The notes under the pieces were generated by a model. It was given only the letters and a program-made list of their open reading frames with translations, was not told the DNA's origin and did no database searches. The position numbers were made by a program, and so were the translations under genes. Of a stretch of 34,498 nucleotides of DNA, positions 1 to 8,129 are shown one piece after another (within the stretch, counting starts at the first letter, position 1; each line of letters starts with the position of its first letter). Source of the stretch: Deltaproteobacteria bacterium (GTDB lineage Bacteria; Desulfobacterota; Binatia; Binatales; Binataceae); contig JAFAHS010000119.1 of the NCBI GenBank assembly GCA_019237115.1, positions 1 through 34,498 of the forward strand. The letters are read 5' to 3'.

Positions 1-40
1 CATCTTCCCGGGGATACCTTAGGCGGCATGCTTTTTCAGG

Positions 41-98
41 CCGTGCACCAAGCAATCTAGCGGTAGTAAAACACTGACTGAGTAGTGCACGGTTTTTT
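41..98 (+). terminator. Candidate intrinsic terminator for a rightward gene left of the window
   Basis: CCGTGCAC at 41-48 pairs perfectly with GTGCACGG at 85-92, and six T residues follow at 93-98. The loop is long (36 nt), which is unusual. On the minus strand the stem is not followed by T residues, so it would act on a transcript entering from the left. The rest of 1-268 shows no convincing gene. Confidence 0.4.
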
Positions 99-268
99 GT
101 GAGGATAACTCAGCCGGTACAACGAAAAAGACATACGGGCCGTTTGAACCAGCGGGTGTATACCACGATGACCGATTCCCGCCCGGCGCACTAACTCTTC
201 GACCTCGCCTGCCGGTCGCTTGGCCACGCTGGAGGGTTTCGAGCAGGAAGGTTCAGCACGTTCGAACG

Positions 269-748
269 CTATGCATGAAAACGCGGGAAGCGCCGCACTA
301 CGTGTTTCACGCCCAGGATTTCGATGTAGTCGGAGCGCACGTCTCCAAGCTCGTCATCGGCATCGACTACGGCGGCGAGCCCGCGCGGCAGGCCCCAAAA
401 ATCGGCACTCCAGATCAGCTCGGGCGGCCAGCCAAGGCGGCGCGCTTCCTGCTCTATAGCTTCAATTTTAGCGCGAATCTCTTGCGGGATGATCGGATAC
501 CGCGAATCCGGCGTGGCAGCTCTCCGCCAACCTGCGCGCCTAAGGGACTCCCCAGGCCCTGCAATCTTAATCTCCACCGGCGCCCTGTCTTCTTGAAGCC
601 GCGCAAGCAACAGCGGCTTGTGCTGGCGGATGGATTCGCGGTCGGAGTCAGTGAGCTTCGACGAGGGTGTGACGCTGATTTTCTCCCCGTTGAGCTCCAG
701 CCGAATCCCCCTAGAGTTCAAATCCGCGATCAATGACTCGGCGCTCAC
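269..748 (-). CDS. Small element protein with TubC_N-like N-terminal domain
   Basis: 159 residues from a GTG start two bases after the stop of the upstream primase-like gene, so it is probably translated by coupling. The first 50 residues (SLIADLNSRGIRLELNGEKI, then a charged stretch and HKPLLLARL) resemble the TubC_N docking-like domain, which is common in short proteins next to primases of integrative elements. The rest (about 80-150) contains WPPELIWSADFWGLPRGLAA, which resembles tails of similar mobile-element proteins but has no function I can name. It ends with TAG at 269-271. It may assist replication or regulation of the element; that is inference from position only. Confidence 0.65.
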   Translation of the reverse strand: MSAESLIADLNSRGIRLELNGEKISVTPSSKLTDSDRESIRQHKPLLLARLQEDRAPVEIKIAGPGESLRRAGWRRAATPDSRYPIIPQEIRAKIEAIEQEARRLGWPPELIWSADFWGLPRGLAAVVDADDELGDVRSDYIEILGVKHVVRRFPRFHA

Positions 749-750
749 GG

Positions 751-2295
751 TCAGAAATCCTCCCGATCATCCTCGCCGTCAGCGGCGGCGGCAGCACCTT
801 GGCGATCGATTTCTTCCTCTTCATCGCGGTTTCTTTCAGATTCGCCAGTTTCAGCCGCCACACCGCCACACGCATTGTCCCCGTAATGCGAGATGCCGTT
901 TTCGAAGGCGCCACAATGGGGTTCTGTGGCGGTTTGAAAATCACCCTTTCGCCTTACGCCCCCAGCGGTTGTGGCGGTGTGGCATTTTGAATCCTCGGGG
1001 GTGGGGAGATAGCGGGAAAACGCATCCTCGAAGCCTTTCAGCATGTAGCCTTTTGGCGTTGTGCCGTCGGGTAATCGGATCGATGATGGCGCGATCCCGA
1101 AGCTGGCAAGTTGGCGGGCCAATTGCGGCGCGGAAATCGGTTTGCGGGCGCGTCCCCATTCAGCCCAAGGCCGCGACTCCATCGAAGCAAGTGCGAAACA
1201 GAGGTCAACAGATGAAATTCTATTTGCTCCCTGCTCGTCGAAAACTGCCTTGATGTCGGCGAGTAGCCGTTCACCGAGGCTTGCGGATCCCTGTCGATCA
1301 GCCGACAAAGCGATCGCAGCGTCCCGGGCCGTCCGGGGCCAATGCCCACCAACGTTGTCGGCGATCGCCAGTAGTAATTCCCAGTTGTCCTGCGCACGGT
1401 CATCCAGTTCTTCCGGCAGGTCGGCCGTGGCGGATGTAAGCGCGGCCTTGTTGTCGACTACCCATCGCGCGATTTTTCGTGAGAGTTCGATGGCCTGCTC
1501 CCGCGCAGCAGTGTTGCGACGGTTTAGCCGCTCGACGCGCAGCGAAGGGGCCTTCCGTTTCATGGCAATCGTAATCGACCGGTCCTCCCACGTGTCCGGC
1601 AACTTCCCGATCGCGGCGATAGCGAACGGTGCCCACGTGGAAAAGCGTTTCGGGGTCCAGTCATCGCCGACCTTGACGTTGCGTATAACGTACGCGCTGG
1701 TACGAGTATGACCTGAGTTCAGGATCCCCCTGTTCTCTTCGCCTCGCTCCGACTTACGCGGCATGGCATCCGCCTCATCGATCAGCAGCGTTGGATGCTC
1801 CAAATCGATACTGCGAAACAAAGATGCAGGACTGACGTTTGATGCTGCGAGTGGTCGATACGCGATGGCCGACAGCACGTTCAGCACAAGGGTCTTGCCG
1901 CAGCGTTTGGTGGGCGAGGTGATCGCGAGGCGCGGGCTGGTTTCGGCTATGTCGAGCAGGTAGGTGAAGACGACCCACAGTGCCATCGCGACAAGCGCAT
2001 GCCGGTCAACGGCTACGAAGCGACCAATAAATTCTCGAATTTCGTTGAGTAACGCTTCCCCTTCGACACTCTCACCCCAAGGCTCCGGTCCTGGCGGCGC
2101 CAGAGACCCCGGCGGTTTTTCACCTTCCGCACGAGGGCGGAGTTTTTCGACTTCCTCGTCGAGAGTTTGCTGGCGCACGCCTAATCGTTTTGCTGCATCT
2201 CGGCGCTTGCGGTCGAACTCCAGCTTGGGCAACTCAGCGAGTCGTTGAAGCTCGGCGAGGCGATGCTCAAAAGGAGATGGGACATCAGGGTTCAT
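751..2295 (-). CDS. DUF3631 primase/helicase-like ATPase of the element
   Basis: 514 residues from the ATG at 2295. The frame is open 63 bases further upstream, but the 2295 start overlaps the AlpA stop as ATGA, the usual coupled arrangement. It has a P-loop SPTKRCGKT (about residues 127-135) and a Walker B LLIDEAD (about 170-176). The ATPase core is followed by the DUF3631 region, including RFSTWAPFAIAAIGKLPDTW and the IADNVGGHWP segment. DUF3631 proteins are found in phage, plasmid and island replication modules as putative helicase/primase ATPases. No TOPRIM/primase domain is visible, so it may be the helicase part only. The C-terminal 40 residues are acidic and low-complexity. It probably supports element replication after excision. 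Confidence 0.8.
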   Translation of the reverse strand: MNPDVPSPFEHRLAELQRLAELPKLEFDRKRRDAAKRLGVRQQTLDEEVEKLRPRAEGEKPPGSLAPPGPEPWGESVEGEALLNEIREFIGRFVAVDRHALVAMALWVVFTYLLDIAETSPRLAITSPTKRCGKTLVLNVLSAIAYRPLAASNVSPASLFRSIDLEHPTLLIDEADAMPRKSERGEENRGILNSGHTRTSAYVIRNVKVGDDWTPKRFSTWAPFAIAAIGKLPDTWEDRSITIAMKRKAPSLRVERLNRRNTAAREQAIELSRKIARWVVDNKAALTSATADLPEELDDRAQDNWELLLAIADNVGGHWPRTARDAAIALSADRQGSASLGERLLADIKAVFDEQGANRISSVDLCFALASMESRPWAEWGRARKPISAPQLARQLASFGIAPSSIRLPDGTTPKGYMLKGFEDAFSRYLPTPEDSKCHTATTAGGVRRKGDFQTATEPHCGAFENGISHYGDNACGGVAAETGESERNRDEEEEIDRQGAAAAADGEDDREDF

Positions 2296-2516
2296 CGCCC
2301 AACCTCCTCTGACGCCGCTTTTTCGATCAGCGCAAAAATCTCGGATGCACGCCAGCACGTAGTCCGTTCGCTGAGTTTAACCGGCTTCGGAAAACGACCG
2401 GAACGAACTCCGTTCCACCACGTTGACTTACTGACCGGGACGAGGCTTAAGACTTGCGGCAACCGCAGTAGCGCAGCCGGATCAATTCGTGATCCATGAA
2501 TTGCTGAAGTAGTCAT
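2292..2516 (-). CDS. AlpA-family excisionase/transcriptional regulator
   Basis: 74 residues with an ATG at 2516. The middle LLRLPQVLSLVPVSKSTWWN is the AlpA helix-turn-helix, followed by GVRSGRFPKPVKLSERTTCW, the typical wing. AlpA proteins of P4-like elements and CP4 prophages are small DNA-binding proteins that activate integrase or excision functions. The gene overlaps the next one by ATGA (stop TGA 2292-2294, start ATG 2293-2295) and so leads an operon with the primase-like gene and the TubC_N-like gene. Length and motif fit the family well. Confidence 0.85.
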   Translation of the reverse strand: MTTSAIHGSRIDPAALLRLPQVLSLVPVSKSTWWNGVRSGRFPKPVKLSERTTCWRASEIFALIEKAASEEVGR

Positions 2517-3294
2517 TGGGGCACACGGCTCCCTTGATACTGAGCCAAGCTCAGCGGGTTACGTGTTACCCTTCCGACTATCTTGGACGTGCTCGCGGAA
2601 GGTTGAGCCGCTGGGGCCATTCGCGCGTTACACCGCTGTGGCCCTTGGTTGTGGGGTCCAATTCCCCACGGTGCTTTGTTAGTGGTGCACCGCCGAACAC
2701 CTCGCGATAGGACGCGTCACAGGGCGCGGCTGGCTCACATCAGACCAGCAAACCTCAGTGTACACCAGATCGTTTTCAGTTCAATGGGATTGCACGGGCA
2801 CCGGTCGAACTACGACATTGGGGCTGCGAAATTAGGACAATCTCAAGCGGGGCGATGAAACCCGAACATCCGCCCGTGTAATCGCCGCGTCACGGGGGCT
2901 GCTTCTGAGTCTGATTCTGCTCCTGCTGGTGATTATGGAGTTCCAGCTCGGAGAGCAGAAGAAGCTGCTTCGATCGATCGACCTGCCCCTCGGTGCGCAC
3001 AATCGCCGAGCGTATGGCTGTCAAGAAAATTCTTTAGTCAGTGGGAATTTGGCGAAATGGTCTTGCTGCGGCTTTTGAGAGCTCCGGACGCTGGGACAAA
3101 GTATCCCCTCCACTGGAAAACGCGCCAGTGGGTATCCTCTGCGCCGCATAGGCATTCCTGAATGGCCGCGCACCGAGCAATTGAGTGTTTAGGCCGGTAT
3201 GCGGTTCGGCGGTGTTTGCCAGACAAGGCAACGCATGATGGATAACCGATTAAAGTTCAAACACCACAGCGCAATCGCACGGGGATTTGGTTAT
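2517..3294. other. Long intergenic stretch between alpA-like and integrase genes
   Basis: About 780 bases with no recognisable complete gene. The alpA operon promoter should lie in its left part. At 2654-2672 there is a strong hairpin, GTGGGG-TCCAATT-CCCCAC. At about 2836-3078 a plus-strand frame with a leucine-rich membrane-like stretch (LLLSLILLLLVIMEF) is open but has no good start before that stretch; it looks like a gene remnant. Short open frames elsewhere have no family resemblance. Confidence 0.5.
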
Positions 3295-4485
3295 TTATGC
3301 AGTGGCGCGAAGCGGGACCACTTTCTCTGAGCCGTCGAGGTAGTCGGCCCACGCCTGCATCATCCTCGTCCTCTCGGGTAGATGCTCCGCGCGATTGTAC
3401 GCGCCCTTGATCGCGTTCTGCTCGACGTGCGCCAATTGCCGTTCGATAACGTCCGACTGCCAGCCCATCTCGTGAAGCAGAGTCGATGCAGTCGAGCGGA
3501 ATCCGTGCGCCGTCGCCTTTCCCTGCGCATAGCCGAGATAGCGCAGCGCCGCGCAGATGGTGTTCTCGCTCATTGCCCGATCCGCTGAGCGGTTACCAGG
3601 AAAGACGTAGAGGCCAGAGCCGGTCAGGGGCCGCAACTCCCGCAGGACTTCAACGGCCTGACGTGACAGCGGCACGATATGTTCGCGGCGCATCTTCATC
3701 CGCTCTGCGGAAATCCGCCAAGTCGCGTTGTCCAAATCGATCTCGCTCCAGGTCGCCTTGCGGATTTCACCCGGTCGCGCGAAGGTCAGCGCCGAGAAGC
3801 GCAGCGCGCATCGCACAATGAAGCTCCCCTGATAACCGTTGAGCGCCCGCATCAAGGTGGCAACTTCTTTGGGGTCGGTGACCGCTCCGTGGTGCTTCTC
3901 GACCACGGGCGCGAGCGCTCCCCGAAGATCGGTACTAACATCGCGGCTTGCCCGTCCCGTGGCGATGGCGTAGCGGAACACGGCACCGCAGACCTGGTTG
4001 ACCCGCCGGGCAACCTCGACTGCCCCACGGCTCTCGATGCGTCGCAGCGCAGTGAGCAATTCAGGGGCGGTGATTTCCGCGATGGGCAGCGTCCCCAGCC
4101 ACGGAAAGACGTTCTTCTCAAGGCGTCCGATCACCGTGGTCGTGTGCTCTTCGACCCATGAAGCAGAAAACTTCGCGCACCACTCCCGCGCCACCGCCTC
4201 GAAGCTATCTTCTCGCTGCTGCTTAGCCGCCTTGCGCTCCGCGTTTGGATCGACTTCCGCTGCAAGTTTCTTGCGCGCATCGTCGCGGCGTTCGCGGGCA
4301 TCTCTCAGCGGTACGTCGGGGTAGGTTCCCAGAGCGAGCAATTTCTCCTTGCCCCCGTGGTAATACTTGAGCCTCCACCATTTGCCGCCACTTGGCGTGA
4401 CGATCAGATATAGTCCGCGCTCGTCGAACAGCTTGTAGGGCTTCTCGGCTGGCTTCGCCTGCTTGATTTTGGTGTCCGTGAGCAT
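3295..4485 (-). CDS. P4-type tyrosine recombinase (integrase)
   Basis: 396 residues, the normal length for P4-like integrases. Residues 1-90 are the arm-binding DUF4102-type domain (LTDTKIKQAKPAEKPYKLFD, then GLYLIVTPSGGKWWR). About 95-185 is the core-binding SAM-like domain. About 200-385 is the catalytic domain with Arg237 in ARPGEIR, Lys264 in ERMKMRR, His327 and Arg330 in HGFR, His353 in LAHVEQ and nucleophile Tyr363 in GAYNR. All catalytic residues are present, so it should be active. It catalyses site-specific integration and excision, with the adjacent tRNA-Ser as the obvious target. Five (G/C)TTACCCC repeats directly upstream are candidate arm sites or autoregulatory sites. Confidence 0.95.
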   Translation of the reverse strand: MLTDTKIKQAKPAEKPYKLFDERGLYLIVTPSGGKWWRLKYYHGGKEKLLALGTYPDVPLRDARERRDDARKKLAAEVDPNAERKAAKQQREDSFEAVAREWCAKFSASWVEEHTTTVIGRLEKNVFPWLGTLPIAEITAPELLTALRRIESRGAVEVARRVNQVCGAVFRYAIATGRASRDVSTDLRGALAPVVEKHHGAVTDPKEVATLMRALNGYQGSFIVRCALRFSALTFARPGEIRKATWSEIDLDNATWRISAERMKMRREHIVPLSRQAVEVLRELRPLTGSGLYVFPGNRSADRAMSENTICAALRYLGYAQGKATAHGFRSTASTLLHEMGWQSDVIERQLAHVEQNAIKGAYNRAEHLPERTRMMQAWADYLDGSEKVVPLRATA

Positions 4486-4486
4486 T

Positions 4487-4562
4487 GTTACCCCTGTCGG
4501 GACTCGTTGTTACCCCACGTGAAATTTCCGCTTACCCCGTAAAGTTACCCCCAGTTACCCCC
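4487..4562. repeat. Five (G/C)TTACCCC direct repeats between integrase and tRNA
   Basis: GTTACCCC at 4487-4494 and 4509-4516, CTTACCCC at 4531-4538, and GTTACCCCC at 4544-4552 and 4554-4562. Start-to-start distances are 22, 22, 13 and 10, so the first three lie on one DNA face at about two helical turns. The first copy begins two bases before the integrase ATG. They are probably integrase arm-type sites or binding sites of the AlpA-like protein that repress the integrase. Confidence 0.7.
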
Positions 4563-4666
4563 GGCAGTCAATGGACCTTAGTGGACCATCGCGGACGGTC
4601 GAAGAGCACGATCACACTCTTTTATATGGGTTTCTTGACTCGGCTGGACTGTAGTAGATGTGTCTT

Positions 4667-4756
4667 TGGCGGAGGGGGTGGGATTCGAACCCACGGGCGA
4701 CTTACGCCGCCGCCGGTTTTCAAGACCGGTGCTTTCAACCGCTCAGCCACCCCTCC
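4667..4756 (-). tRNA. tRNA-Ser (anticodon UGA)
   Basis: Read on the minus strand from 4756. The acceptor is GGAGGGG pairing with CCCCTCC, the D arm is GTGGCTGAGCGG, and the anticodon stem-loop CCGGTCTTGAAAACCGG gives anticodon TGA. A long variable arm typical of serine tRNAs follows, then the T arm GGGTTCGAATCCC. Discriminator G (4670) and an encoded CCA (4667-4669) complete 90 nt. It serves as the integration target of the element to its left and is reconstituted intact. Confidence 0.97.
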
Positions 4757-5228
4757 ACCCGTGAATTTATTTGAGAATTTTCCTGTATTCCACTCACAGA
4801 GCTTTTCGTCTCTGTGACCGTGTCGGGCGGCGAACGAGTTTCTTCGAGAGGTGGAAGCGCTGAAACGACAACAGCCTTCGCGGCGCGAGCCGCAGGAAAT
4901 GGAGCGGCCTCGGGACAATGACGCTCCCGTTTGGCCAATCACTTTGTTCCACGCAGATTTATAGCAGACTCTCGGGAATGATGGGGCCGGTTTCCAGCGG
5001 GTAGGCCACATCCTGTGGAGTGGGAAGGTGTTCAAACGATGGCGCTGCCTGGGAGGACAGCATACGCCCAGGTTGAGGTGAGGGAACTGTCCGGGAGTTC
5101 TCCGACCCTGGGCGCGGGCTCCGTCACGGCTGCACGTTATTCGGTAGGGACAACCAAAGACTTTCGTTCGATCCCGCAGTAAAATCGCGGCGTTGCCACT
5201 CGAAGTTCACCGCGTTAGCTGAGACAGG
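4757..5228. other. Intergenic region between tRNA-Ser and the GT39 gene
   Basis: 470 bases. The AT-rich part at about 4758-4800 is upstream of the tRNA on the minus strand and should hold its promoter. The rest must hold the promoter of the rightward glycosyltransferase gene. I see no supported gene in it. Confidence 0.4.
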
Positions 5229-6806
5229 ATGGCTGCAACAGCAATGCGCGAGGTCACAAGCGGTGAGGCGGCGCGTCCGCACTGGTTTGTCTCAGGCCCG
5301 GCGATCGTCGCCTATATCGCCAGTCTCGAATTCCCGATTCATCTGCTCAATCCTGGGGGCTACGGATTTTTCATCGATGAACTCTATTTCATGGCGTGCG
5401 GCCAGCATCTGAGCTGGGGCTACGTCGATATGCCCCCGCTCACGGCAGTGCAGGCATGGGCGGCGCGTGCATTATTCGGCGATTCACTGCTCGCGATCCG
5501 GATTTTCCCGACCATCGCCGCCGCCGGACTCGTGGTTCTGACTGGCGCGATCGTACGTCAACTGGGTGGGGGAAGATTCGCCCAAGCTCTGGCCGCGCTC
5601 GCCGTGTTGCTCGCCCCATTCAACCTCAGTTTCGGCAGCTATTTATCGATGAATTCGATCGAGCCGCTCCTGTGGATGGGATGCGCAGCGATCCTGATCC
5701 GGATGATCCGGACCGGCGAGTTGAGGCTGTGGTTATGGTTCGGCGTGCTCGCCGGAATCGGGCTTGAGAACAAGGACACTATGCTTCTGTTCGGGTTCGC
5801 TCTGATCATGGGCTTGATCCTAACGCGCGAGCGACGCTTGATGGCAACCCGATGGTTCATCTTCGGCGGGCTCGCCGCGTTCGTGATTTTTCTTCCGAAT
5901 CTCGTTTGGCAAATCCAGCATCATTTTCCCCATCTTGAAATGCTGGGGAACATCAAGCGCAGCGGCCGCAATGTAGCGATCGGACCGCTGGGTTTCATCG
6001 GCTGGCAACTCCTCGGTATGCAACCGCTAACCGCCCCGATCTGGCTGTCCGGCTTGTATGCATTTATATACGGCCGCGCCGGCAGACCGTACCGTGCGCT
6101 GGGATATGCGTACTTGCTCGCGATGACACTACTGTTGCTGACCGGAGGGCGATTCTATTACCTGGCGCCTGCCTATCCGATGCTGATGGCAGCAGGGGCT
6201 GTAAGTATCGAAAACTGGACCGCGCAAGCCGGACGCGGCTGGCTGAGGCCGGCCTATACCGCAGCCGTCGCAGTTTCAGGGGCGATCACGGCGCTTAACG
6301 TGCTGCCACTGCTTCCACCGCAGGCATACATCGCGTACACGCGATCTATGGGATTTTCGCAACCGAAGTTCGAGACGCGCAAGGCGAGTGACTTGCCCCA
6401 GTTCCTCGCCGATCGGTGGGGATGGCCTGAGATGACCGCCACGACCGCGAAGGTCTACGACGATCTACCTCCCGATCAAAGAGCAAAAACAGCGATTTTC
6501 GGAAGCAACTACGGAGAAGCTGGCGCGATAGATTTCTACGGCCCCAAGCTAGGCCTGCCCAAAGCAATCAGCGGCCACGTTAACTACTGGTATTGGGGCC
6601 CGCGAAAATACACCGGCGAAAGTGTGATCGTGTTGGGCGCGGAGCGCGATCGATTGGAACACCTCTTCGCGAAAGTAGAGCCGAAAGCCATAGTGGGCAA
6701 TCCATACGCAATGGCCAGTGAGCACTTCACTATCTATTTGTGCACCCTTCCTAAAGGCGGCCAAACGCTGGAGAAGATCTGGCCGACGCTGAAGAATTGG
6801 AATTGA
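5229..6806 (+). CDS. GT39-type integral membrane glycosyltransferase
   Basis: 525 residues. The N-terminal part has the GT39/ArnT-PMT layout: first membrane helix, then a periplasmic loop with the acidic pair Asp50-Glu51 in FFIDELYFMACGQ, and WGYVDMPPL at 63-71. About ten further hydrophobic segments follow to about residue 365, then a soluble C-terminal domain of about 160 residues containing IFGSNYGEAGAIDFYG. Such enzymes move a sugar or mannose-like residue from a polyprenyl-phosphate donor onto a lipid, protein or glycan on the outer face of the inner membrane. The acceptor is unknown. It stands alone, with no operon partner. ATG at 5229 has a weak GACAGG before it; ATG at 5244 is an alternative. 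Confidence 0.85.
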   Translation: MAATAMREVTSGEAARPHWFVSGPAIVAYIASLEFPIHLLNPGGYGFFIDELYFMACGQHLSWGYVDMPPLTAVQAWAARALFGDSLLAIRIFPTIAAAGLVVLTGAIVRQLGGGRFAQALAALAVLLAPFNLSFGSYLSMNSIEPLLWMGCAAILIRMIRTGELRLWLWFGVLAGIGLENKDTMLLFGFALIMGLILTRERRLMATRWFIFGGLAAFVIFLPNLVWQIQHHFPHLEMLGNIKRSGRNVAIGPLGFIGWQLLGMQPLTAPIWLSGLYAFIYGRAGRPYRALGYAYLLAMTLLLLTGGRFYYLAPAYPMLMAAGAVSIENWTAQAGRGWLRPAYTAAVAVSGAITALNVLPLLPPQAYIAYTRSMGFSQPKFETRKASDLPQFLADRWGWPEMTATTAKVYDDLPPDQRAKTAIFGSNYGEAGAIDFYGPKLGLPKAISGHVNYWYWGPRKYTGESVIVLGAERDRLEHLFAKVEPKAIVGNPYAMASEHFTIYLCTLPKGGQTLEKIWPTLKNWN

Positions 6807-7025
6807 GCCATCACCACGCGCATTCAGTGAGAACCGATCAAGAACCCGAGCATCGTGCGTTCCGGTAGCATCCGCGCGGCTTCGTCACGCGGGATTAGGG
6901 TTTCGGTAGGCACCGGGGTTTACTCAGCGGCGGTCGAATTTCTTCGTGAGTCTGCGTTTAGTAGCTGTGAAAAGTCTTGAGGCGGATCTCGAAGCCAGCG
7001 TCACGACGCACTCACGATTCGCGCG

Positions 7026-8129
7026 TCAGCGCCCCGGCGCCCGGAGCAGCTCTTCCAGATAGTTCTTCCACAGCGAGGGATCGTAGGCGGAGCTGTGTCC
7101 GCGGCCACTAAGTGGCAAGAGGACGTAGCGGCCGTTCTTCACGCGTTTGATGGCGCGGTCCATGATGCCCAGTTCTGGGGGATTGATGAAGTCGTCGGGA
7201 GCATTGATGGCTATCAGGCGTGCCTGGATGCGTTCCAGGTTCGGTTCCGGGTTGTAGGTTCGAGAGCAGTCGAGCTGGTACAGCGTGTCGTTGGCGTCCG
7301 CGTGGGCCCAGGTGGCGGGAGCCTGATCGAGCAGGCTGCCGCCGGCTGCCCAAACGGCGGCAGCTCGATCCAGCAGGCTGTCGGCAGCCTCCCGAGTGGG
7401 CGCGCGGGTCTGCAGATCGAGAGGCCCGTCCACCGCAATCACAAAGAGGCGGGCAACGGTGACCATGCTCGGCGGCGGCGTTTGATACTCACCATTGTTC
7501 CATCCGGGATCGTTGCGAATGGCGTCCATGGCGGTTTTCCTCCACATGCGGTTGCGGCCTGCGATCTCCACCGGCTGGGAGACCGTCGGCATCAGCGCAT
7601 CCATGAAGTCTGGGTGCAGTTCGCCCCACAGCCAAGTCTGCATTCCACCCATGGAGATTCCTGTAACCAGCCGCAGATGGTTAACGCCCAGCCCTCCGCT
7701 GACCAGTCGGAACTGCGCCTCGACCATGTCGTAGTAGTCGTAATGCGGGAAGCGGGCGTGCAATCCGTCGCTAGGCTTGGACGACTTTCCGTGCCCAATA
7801 CTGTCAGGCAAGATCACATACCAGCGACTTGCGTCCAGCGGCTGGCCGGGGCCGTAGAGCGCCATGAATGCCGGGTTAAGGTAGACTTTTCCTGATCTCG
7901 ACGTGCCGTGAAGGAGAAGGACGGCATTCCGCACTGTGCCGTGCGCATCGCGCACGGGCGTTCCCAACGTCGCGTAGTGCAAGCGCAGTTCAGGCAGAGT
8001 CTCGCCGGAGCCGAAGCGGAAATCGCGCAGGACGAAATCGCCCTCCTTGGGCTGCGGCGCGGTTGGCGACTGCGCGTGCACAATCGAGGCGGAGAGAAAC
8101 ACTAGAAGCAATGCCAGTTGTCGACGCAT
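7026..8129 (-). CDS. Exported MetX-like alpha/beta hydrolase
   Basis: 367 residues from the ATG at 8129. The frame is open further upstream, but GGGGGAAG just ahead of this ATG and the signal peptide MRRQLALLLVFLSASIVHAQ decide the start. The fold is the homoserine O-acetyltransferase type of alpha/beta hydrolase: oxyanion-region LLLHGT (71-76), nucleophile Ser159 in GISMGG, acid Asp312 or Asp313 in NAPDDFI, and His345 in GRGHSS. Cytosolic MetX proteins have no signal peptide, so methionine biosynthesis is unlikely here; a periplasmic esterase or acyltransferase is more probable. No operon partner is seen. Confidence 0.85.
   Translation of the reverse strand: MRRQLALLLVFLSASIVHAQSPTAPQPKEGDFVLRDFRFGSGETLPELRLHYATLGTPVRDAHGTVRNAVLLLHGTSRSGKVYLNPAFMALYGPGQPLDASRWYVILPDSIGHGKSSKPSDGLHARFPHYDYYDMVEAQFRLVSGGLGVNHLRLVTGISMGGMQTWLWGELHPDFMDALMPTVSQPVEIAGRNRMWRKTAMDAIRNDPGWNNGEYQTPPPSMVTVARLFVIAVDGPLDLQTRAPTREAADSLLDRAAAVWAAGGSLLDQAPATWAHADANDTLYQLDCSRTYNPEPNLERIQARLIAINAPDDFINPPELGIMDRAIKRVKNGRYVLLPLSGRGHSSAYDPSLWKNYLEELLRAPGR

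Larger units (their letters stand above)
1..4670. mobile_element. tRNA-Ser-proximal part of a P4-like integrative element
   Basis: A tyrosine integrase of the P4 type sits directly beside the 3' end of a tRNA-Ser gene. Further left on the same strand follow an AlpA-like regulator, a DUF3631 primase-like ATPase and a small TubC_N-like protein, a gene set typical of satellite phages and small integrative elements. The tRNA-side boundary is taken as the tRNA 3' end. I looked for a second copy of the tRNA 3' end in 1-4600 and found none, so the distal att site is probably left of the window. No capsid, conjugation or resistance genes are visible in this part. Confidence 0.65.

Noticed and set aside
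2654..2696. Hairpin resembling a tRNA T arm (GTGGGG-TCCAATT-CCCCAC)
   Set aside because: The T-loop second base is wrong, and no matching acceptor 5' strand or anticodon arm is found upstream.
7095..7895. 266-codon plus-strand open frame
   Set aside because: Antisense to the MetX-like gene, which has signal peptide and catalytic motifs.
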